NCBI GenBank assembly: GCA_964453335.1
Contig: CAYVOK010000007.1
Location: 1-64,000, forward strand
Direction of reading: 5' to 3'
DNA from: VGBO01 sp964453335
GTDB taxonomy: Bacteria > Actinomycetota > Acidimicrobiia > Acidimicrobiales > CAIXPF01
Length of the DNA: 64,000 nt
The first letter of the stretch is position 1. Each line of letters opens with the position of its first letter. Below the pieces are notes generated by a model. It did not search any database, had not been told where the DNA came from, and saw only the letters and a list, made by a program, of their open reading frames with translations. This document shows, piece by piece, positions 58,598 through 64,000 of the stretch. The translations under genes and the position numbers were made by a program.

Positions 58598-59815
58598 ATG
58601 GCGCCGTCGTCGTACCTCCACCCCTTCGCTCCGCCGGCGAAGGACGCCGCGTCCTTCGTCACCCTCGTCCGCGGCGAGGGATCGACCCTGTGGGACCGCG
58701 ACGGCAACAGCTACATCGACGCGATGGCAAGCCTCTGGTACTGCAACGCGGGCCACGGCGACCGGCGGATCATCGAGGCGGCGCAACGCCAGCTCGACAC
58801 GCTCGCCACCTACAACACGTTCGACCCGTGGACGAACGAACCCGCCGAGGCACTCGCCGCACGCATCGCCGGGGTGGCACCGATGGCGGACGCCCGGGTG
58901 TTCTTCACCTGCTCGGGTTCCGAGGCGATCGACACCGCGCTGAAGCTCGCCCGGCTCACCGCAGGCCTCCGCGGTGAGGGCGACCGGCAGATGCTCGTCA
59001 GCCGGACCGCCGGCTACCACGGCACCGCGTTCGGCGGCACGTCCGTGCAGGGCATCGCCGCCAACCGCGAGGGCTGGGGGGAGCTCGTCCCCGGAACCGT
59101 CACCCTCCCCCAGCACGACATCGAGGCCGCCGCCCGCCTCTTCGCCGAACACGGCGACCGGATCGCCGCCGTCGTCGCCGAACCCGTCCAGGGTGCGGGC
59201 GGCGTGCATCCGCCGCACCCCGACTACCTCGCCGGGCTCCGTCGGCTCTGCGACGCCCACGGCGCACTCCTGATCGTCGACGAGGTCATCTGCGGCTGGG
59301 GTCGCCTCGGCCACTGGTTCGGGTCCGACCGCTACGGGATCGTCCCCGACCTCATCACCTTCGCGAAGGGCGTCACCTCTGGATACGTCCCGCTCGGTGG
59401 CGTCATCGTCGGCCGGCGCGTCCTCGACGTGATCGAGAACGCCCCCGGGTTCTGGCTCCGCCACGGGTACACGTACTCCGGCCACCCCACGTCGTGCGCC
59501 GCCGGACTCGCGACGCTCGACGTCTACGAGCACGACCGGCTCTTCGAACGGGCCGGCACCATCGGCAAGCAGTTCGACGAAGGGCTGCGGGCCCTCGCGG
59601 ACGACGGGCTCATCGCGTCGCACCGTGGCGAGGGCGCCATCTGGGCGGCCCAGCTCCTCGAGGGCACCGACCCCTACGTCGTGCGGGACCGGATGCTGCA
59701 GCGCGGGGTGATCGCCCGCCCCCTCGTCGGTGCCACGGCGTTCTGCCCGCCGCTCGTCATCACCGAGGACGAGATCGCCCGGGTCGTCGACGCGTTCGCC
59801 GACGCGCTGCGCTGA
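58598..59815 (+). CDS. Class III PLP-dependent aminotransferase
   Basis: A 405-residue omega-type aminotransferase. Landmarks are ASLWYCNAGHGDRRIIEAAQRQL, VFFTCSGSEAIDTALKLAR, HGTAFGGTSVQG, DEVICGWGRLG with the PLP-binding Asp and the Schiff-base Lys in LITFAKGVTSGYVPLGG. Class III members transfer amino groups from omega-amino acids or amines, often to pyruvate. TACGAT lies 6 bases before the ATG. Substrate unknown. Confidence 0.93.
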   Translation: MAPSSYLHPFAPPAKDAASFVTLVRGEGSTLWDRDGNSYIDAMASLWYCNAGHGDRRIIEAAQRQLDTLATYNTFDPWTNEPAEALAARIAGVAPMADARVFFTCSGSEAIDTALKLARLTAGLRGEGDRQMLVSRTAGYHGTAFGGTSVQGIAANREGWGELVPGTVTLPQHDIEAAARLFAEHGDRIAAVVAEPVQGAGGVHPPHPDYLAGLRRLCDAHGALLIVDEVICGWGRLGHWFGSDRYGIVPDLITFAKGVTSGYVPLGGVIVGRRVLDVIENAPGFWLRHGYTYSGHPTSCAAGLATLDVYEHDRLFERAGTIGKQFDEGLRALADDGLIASHRGEGAIWAAQLLEGTDPYVVRDRMLQRGVIARPLVGATAFCPPLVITEDEIARVVDAFADALR

Positions 59816-59824
59816 CGGCGACGG

Positions 59825-60748
59825 TCAGGCGCGTCGCAGCGTCACGGCGGCGACACCGCCGAGCGCGATCGCACCGCCGAGCGCCTGTACCGCGGTAACC
59901 GGCTGGTCGTGCAACGGCCACGCCACCGCGATCGAGATGACCGTCGAGCCGAGCATCGCGGTCGACGACACCGACACCGGCACGTACCGCAACGCCCACG
60001 ACAACAGCAGGTGCCCGGCGACGCCCGGACCGATCAGCACGAGCGTCATCCACATCACGTCGGCCCGACCGATCGCGTCGAGACGGCCCAGTCCGCCGAG
60101 CAGGATCGAGAACGGGGTGACGGCGATCGCCGCCCAGAGCATCACGCCGGCGATGTAGTCCGTCGCCGAGAGCCGGGCATCGGAACGGGCCTGCTTCCCG
60201 GCGAGGAAGTACACGCACATCGCCACCATCGACAACGCCGACCAGAACACACCGATCGGGGTCGACCGCACGCCACCACCGGCGCCGAGCACCGCGATCG
60301 CCGCACCGACGATGCCGACCACGGTGAAGGACACACCCCAGCGCGTCAGTCGCTCACCGAAGAACCGTGACGCACCGAGCATCACGAACCCCGGCTGCAG
60401 CGAACCGATCACGGTGAGCGTCGCGATCGACGCCTCCTTCAACGAGGCGAAGAACGCCACCATGTTCAGCCCGAACATCACCCCGCCGAGCGCCGTGCGC
60501 TTCAACTGCTCGACCGACGGGCGCGACCCGGCCTTCGCCTGCAGGGCGAACATCACCGGCACGGCCATCCACAGGCGCACGAACACGATCGTGAGCGACG
60601 GCGCCGTCACGTACTTCGACATCGGCGGCCCGATACCCCACAGCAGCATCACCGCACCGATCGCAACCATCGGCAGCGCCGCACGAACCGTCGGGGCGTC
60701 CGGACGAAGGACGTCGGACGCAGGTGTGGAGGAGGACAAGGGGGCCAT
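59825..60748 (-). CDS. EamA/DMT family transporter
   Basis: A 307-residue membrane protein with about ten segments: LPMVAIGAVMLLWGIGPPMSKY, FFASLKEASIATLTVIGSLQPGFVMLGASRFFGE, YFLAGKQARSDARLSATDY and YVPVSVSSTAMLGSTVISIAVAWPL. It is the fourth EamA transporter in the window. ATG 60748 is the probable start. It converges on the aminotransferase gene with a 9-base gap and is divergent from the epoxide hydrolase. Confidence 0.87.
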   Translation of the reverse strand: MAPLSSSTPASDVLRPDAPTVRAALPMVAIGAVMLLWGIGPPMSKYVTAPSLTIVFVRLWMAVPVMFALQAKAGSRPSVEQLKRTALGGVMFGLNMVAFFASLKEASIATLTVIGSLQPGFVMLGASRFFGERLTRWGVSFTVVGIVGAAIAVLGAGGGVRSTPIGVFWSALSMVAMCVYFLAGKQARSDARLSATDYIAGVMLWAAIAVTPFSILLGGLGRLDAIGRADVMWMTLVLIGPGVAGHLLLSWALRYVPVSVSSTAMLGSTVISIAVAWPLHDQPVTAVQALGGAIALGGVAAVTLRRA

Positions 60749-60816
60749 CCTGCCGGAGTGCGCCGCCGACCACAACCACCGTCGCACCGCCGGGGCGTCG
60801 GACCTACGCTGCCGCC

Positions 60817-61980
60817 GTGCCCGAGATCACCCCGTACCGCGTCGACGTCCCCGACGCCGCCATCGACGACCTGCGCGACCGCCTACGTCGGACCCGCTGG
60901 CCCGAGCCGCTCGCCGGCGCCGGCTGGGACTACGGCACCGACGCCGCGTACCTGCGCGACCTGTGCGCCTGGTGGGCCGACGGGTACGACTGGCGGGCGG
61001 CCGAAACCGAGCTCGCCACGTTCCCGCACTTCGGCATGGAGGCGACCTGCAGCGTCGGCACGGAGACCGTGCGCTTCCTGCACGTCCGCTCGCCCCACGC
61101 CGACGCCCTCCCCGTCGTCATCACCCACGGGTGGCCCGGATCGGTCTACGAGTTCCACAAGATCATCGGCCCGCTCACCGACCCGACCGCCCACGGCGGC
61201 GACGCCCGCGACGCCTTCCACGTCGTGTGCCCCTCGATCTGCGGGTACGGCTTCTCCGGCCCGAACCGGAACCCCGGGTTCGCCGCGCCGACCATGGGCG
61301 AGGTGAACGCTGCGATCATGGCGGCCCTCGGGTACGAGCGGTACGGCGCCCAGGGCGGCGACTGGGGTTCGCTCGCCACGATCGGCGTCGCACGCGCCGA
61401 CGCCGAACACTGCGTCGGCATCCACCTGAACATGGTCACCCCCACACCGGGGCCCGACCAGCGCGACGACCTGACCGCCCTCGAACGGTCCGCCCTCGAC
61501 CGGGCGGCGTGGTACGACCGCGACGAGTCCGGGTACAACCGCATCCAGTCGACCCGGCCGCAGACGCTCGGGTTCGGTCTCACCGATTCCCCCGTCGGGC
61601 TCGCCGCATGGATCACCGAGAAGTTCCGCAGCTGGACCGACTGCGACGGCGACATCGAGTCGGTCGTCAGCAGGGACGAACTGCTGACGAACATCTCGAT
61701 CTACTGGTTCACGAACACGATCGCGTCGTCGGTGCGGCTCTACCGGGAGCTCCGGTTCGTCGACCGGTCGTGGATCCCCCGACCGGAGAACCCGATCACC
61801 GTCCCCACCGGTGCGGCCATGTTCCCGAAGGAGCTGTTCCGGTCGTCGCGGCGCTGGATGGAACGCGCCTACAACGTGACCTACTGGGAGGAGTTCGACC
61901 GGGGCGGCCACTTCGCCGCCCTCGAACGGCCGGACGACCTCGTCCGGTCGATGCGGGACTTCTTCCGACCGCTGCGCTGA
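60817..61980 (+). CDS. Epoxide hydrolase family protein
   Basis: A 387-residue microsomal-type epoxide hydrolase. The N-terminal EHN domain is clear (YRVDVPDAAIDDLRDRLRRTRWPEPLAGAGWDYG). The alpha/beta domain has the oxyanion HGWPGS, the nucleophile Asp in AQGGDWGSLATIG and the late His in GGHFAALERPDDL. Such enzymes open epoxides to diols. TACGCT is 6 bases before the GTG. A Tyr pair for substrate activation is plausible in YNRIQSTRPQT. Confidence 0.94.
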   Translation: MPEITPYRVDVPDAAIDDLRDRLRRTRWPEPLAGAGWDYGTDAAYLRDLCAWWADGYDWRAAETELATFPHFGMEATCSVGTETVRFLHVRSPHADALPVVITHGWPGSVYEFHKIIGPLTDPTAHGGDARDAFHVVCPSICGYGFSGPNRNPGFAAPTMGEVNAAIMAALGYERYGAQGGDWGSLATIGVARADAEHCVGIHLNMVTPTPGPDQRDDLTALERSALDRAAWYDRDESGYNRIQSTRPQTLGFGLTDSPVGLAAWITEKFRSWTDCDGDIESVVSRDELLTNISIYWFTNTIASSVRLYRELRFVDRSWIPRPENPITVPTGAAMFPKELFRSSRRWMERAYNVTYWEEFDRGGHFAALERPDDLVRSMRDFFRPLR

Positions 61981-62027
61981 CCGACGCCATCACCCACCGC
62001 GGTTCGACCCGGGACGAGACTGACCGG

Positions 62028-62474
62028 GTGCCGAACCGCCGACACACCCGCATCGCCGCCGTGGCCGTGACGATCGCCGTCGGCACGGTCGTGAGCGCCT
62101 GCGGCGGGAGCGACCCTGCCGCGGGACCACCACGCCTCACCGTGCTCCCGCGGGACGGCGGGTCGGACGCCGCCGGTGTCGTCGCCGCCACGACGACGAC
62201 GCTCGTCGGGACCCGGCGGTACACCATCCAACCGGGGGACACGCTCGCCGCGATCGCCGCCGCCCAGGGGACCACGGTCGCCGACATCTCGACCCTCAAC
62301 CGGGGCATCGACCCGACGAACCTGAAGGTCGGCAGCACGCTCCTCCTCCCGCCCCTGCCGGAACCGCCGACCACCGCACCACCCGCATCACCCGCACCGA
62401 CTGCACCGACCACTATCGGCGGCGTGACCGGTGCCACGCCCCAGCCGCCCGGGGTGACGAGCACCACCGGGTAG
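62028..62474 (+). CDS. LysM domain lipoprotein
   Basis: A 148-residue exported protein. The signal peptide ends IAVGTVVSAC with a usable lipobox. One LysM domain lies at about 62-108 (RRYTIQPGDTLAAIAAAQGTT, VADISTLNRGIDPTNLKVGSTLLLP), which binds peptidoglycan. The C-terminus is Pro/Thr rich. GAGACT ends 6 bases before the GTG. The TAG stop is also the TAG of the Ppx gene's -10 box. Confidence 0.88.
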   Translation: MPNRRHTRIAAVAVTIAVGTVVSACGGSDPAAGPPRLTVLPRDGGSDAAGVVAATTTTLVGTRRYTIQPGDTLAAIAAAQGTTVADISTLNRGIDPTNLKVGSTLLLPPLPEPPTTAPPASPAPTAPTTIGGVTGATPQPPGVTSTTG

Positions 62475-62484
62475 CGTGCGCGCC

Positions 62485-64000
62485 GTGGCCGACGACAGCG
62501 TGCTCGCGGCGATCGACATCGGCACGAACAGCTTCCACCTCGTCGTCGCCCGGGCCGGCCGTCACCGCTTCGACGTGATCACCTCCGAGAAGGAGGTCGT
62601 CCGCCTCGGCGCCGGATCGGGCGACATGAAGCGCCTCCGCGCCGATGCCGTCGACCGTGGCGTCGCCGCCCTCCGACGCCTGCGCATCGTCGCCGAGTCG
62701 TCCGGAGCGAGCGTGCGCGCCGTGGCCACGAGCGCCGTGCGCGAAGCGTCGAACCGCAACGACTTCCTGCGTCGCGCACGGGACGAGGCGGGCGTCGACG
62801 TCGAGGTCGTCTCCGGGCCCGAGGAGGCCCGCCTCATCCACCTCGGCGTCCTGCAGGCGCTGCCGCTCTACGACCGGCGTCACCTCGTCGTCGACATCGG
62901 CGGCGGCTCCACCGAGTTCGTCGTCGGCCACGGGCCCGAGATCCGGTTCGTCCGCAGCCTCAAGCTCGGCGCGATCCGACTCACCGACCGCTTCTTCCCC
63001 GGCGGCACCACCACCCCCGCCCGGGTCGTCGCCTGCCGGGACTACCTGCGCTCCTACCTCGCACCGATGGCCGCCGAGGCGCGCGCCGCCGGCTTCGACA
63101 TCGCCGTGGGCAGTTCCGGCACCGTGCAGAACCTCGCCGAGATCGCGGTGCTCGCGGGCGGCGGGACGCCGCCACGGAGCCCGAACGGTCTGATCCTCGG
63201 CCGGGACGCCCTCGACGAGGTCGTCACCGAACTCGTCGACGCCCGCACACCGGCGGCACGGAGCTCGATCGACGGCGTCGACCCGAAGCGCGCCGACATC
63301 CTCGCAGCGGGCGCGCTCCTGCTCGAGGCGATCTTCGAGTCCCTCGACCTCGACGAGTGCACCGTGTCCGGCTACGCCCTCCGTGAGGGCGTGCTCCTCG
63401 ACACCCTCGCCGAACGACGCCGTGGCCGCCGCGCCCGCGAGGGCCACCTGAGCGACCTGCGCCGATCCGGCGTCGAACACCTGCTGCAGCGCTTCGACCC
63501 CGACGGCGCCGACCACGCGCACCAGGTCGCCCGACTCGCCGTGCAGCTGTTCCGGGAGACCGCCGCCCTGCACGCCCTCGACGAGCGGCACCTCGACACA
63601 CTCGAGGCGGCTGCACTGCTGTGCAACGTCGGCAGGTTCGTGTCCCACGAGTCGCACCACCAGCACAGCTACTACGTGATCCGCAACAGCGAACACCTCA
63701 CCGGCTTCACCGAAGCCGAGGTCGAACGCATCGCGCTCGTCGCCCGCTACCACCGCAAGAGCGCCCCGAAGCCACGCTCCCACCCCGAGTTCGCCGCGCT
63801 CGGACCGGACGACCGCCAGGCCGTCCGCGTGCTCGCCGGCCTGTTGCGCATCGCCATCGGCCTCGACCGGGGCCAAGCGGGCCGCATCACCGCCGTCCGG
63901 GTGCGCCTCGACGAGCCGGGCCGCCACCTCACCGTGCTCGCCGAGACGGACGACCCGGCCATCGCGGAGCTCGAGGCCTACACCGCGCAGGCGCGGCGCG
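62485..64000 (+). CDS. Ppx/GppA phosphatase family protein, 3' end beyond window
   Basis: About 505 codons are present with no stop. The phosphate-binding actin-like motifs are LAAIDIGTNSFHLVVA, VRAVATSAVREA, SGPEEARLIHLGV, DIGGGSTEF and GSSGTVQNLAEI. A C-terminal HD-like helical region (HAHQVARLAVQLF, NVGRFVSHESHHQHSYYVI) follows, as in full-length exopolyphosphatase/pppGpp phosphatases. The enzyme degrades polyphosphate or pppGpp. GTG 62485 follows TAGCGT by 7 bases. Confidence 0.93.
   Translation, partial: MADDSVLAAIDIGTNSFHLVVARAGRHRFDVITSEKEVVRLGAGSGDMKRLRADAVDRGVAALRRLRIVAESSGASVRAVATSAVREASNRNDFLRRARDEAGVDVEVVSGPEEARLIHLGVLQALPLYDRRHLVVDIGGGSTEFVVGHGPEIRFVRSLKLGAIRLTDRFFPGGTTTPARVVACRDYLRSYLAPMAAEARAAGFDIAVGSSGTVQNLAEIAVLAGGGTPPRSPNGLILGRDALDEVVTELVDARTPAARSSIDGVDPKRADILAAGALLLEAIFESLDLDECTVSGYALREGVLLDTLAERRRGRRAREGHLSDLRRSGVEHLLQRFDPDGADHAHQVARLAVQLFRETAALHALDERHLDTLEAAALLCNVGRFVSHESHHQHSYYVIRNSEHLTGFTEAEVERIALVARYHRKSAPKPRSHPEFAALGPDDRQAVRVLAGLLRIAIGLDRGQAGRITAVRVRLDEPGRHLTVLAETDDPAIAELEAYTAQARR

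Noticed and set aside
62413..63927. 504-codon minus-strand frame opposite the last gene
   Set aside because: The plus strand carries clear Ppx/GppA motifs to the window edge; the minus frame is its shadow.

Overview
This is a very GC-rich window with frequent GTG starts, F420-type luciferase-like oxidoreductases, a CofE-like protein, an MprAB-like two-component system, a SCO6745-family protein, class III CoA transferases and a type 2 isoleucyl-tRNA synthetase. That points to the chromosome of an actinobacterium. The mix of acyl-CoA, P450 and CaiB genes with no classical streptomycete or mycobacterial landmarks suggests class Acidimicrobiia, but this is inference. I see no insertion sequence, prophage or CRISPR array. 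Genes are tightly packed on both strands, and no gene-free stretch exceeds about 300 bases; the largest, 58298-58597, holds a candidate small RNA and a microprotein.

Layout. 1-4,300: thiolase end, two secreted proteins that share an unusual C-terminus, a hydrolase, a TetR regulator, tRNA-Arg and a membrane protein. 4,300-10,000: an amidohydrolase, CofE-like and Pr6Pr operon, an enoyl-CoA hydratase, an MFS transporter and an EVE protein. 10,000-17,600: a repeat lipoprotein, a UbiB-like kinase, a methyltransferase, hydrolases, an SDR, a SCO6745-family protein and an M20 peptidase. 17,600-22,100: a nucleotidyltransferase and two-component operon, a secreted protein made of a perfect 303-bp tandem repeat, and an atypical winged-helix regulator. 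22,200-35,400: CoA transferases, dehydrogenases, LLM oxidoreductases, a P450, Sua5 and a propionyl-CoA-synthetase-like ligase. 35,400-38,200: an EamA, Nudix, DsbA/FrnE, PPOX cluster in which the DsbA-like gene has an in-frame TGA exactly at the first Cys of its CxxC site, so it is a probable selenoprotein. 38,200-51,000: S1 protein, CobD, NlpC/P60, IleRS, MsrA, EamA, TagI, aldolase, DsbB/DsbA-type pair, Nudix, CobS and CobU. 51,000-64,000: a zinc-ribbon microprotein under a dyad operator, PepF, a dehydrogenase, lipoproteins, ArsC, an LLM oxidoreductase, an acyltransferase, a candidate sRNA, an aminotransferase, an EamA, an epoxide hydrolase, a LysM lipoprotein and Ppx/GppA.

Expression logic. 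About 30 genes have a TAnnnT -10-like hexamer placed 6-10 bases before the start codon and no Shine-Dalgarno. This is the layout expected of leaderless mRNAs. In two divergent pairs the two -10 elements overlap inside gaps of 17 and 24 bases, and in three places the TAG stop of one gene is the TAG of the next gene's TAGCGT box. A small set of genes, mostly short exported proteins, instead has a real leader with AGGAGG-like sites. Many same-strand neighbours are coupled by ATGA or GTGA overlaps.
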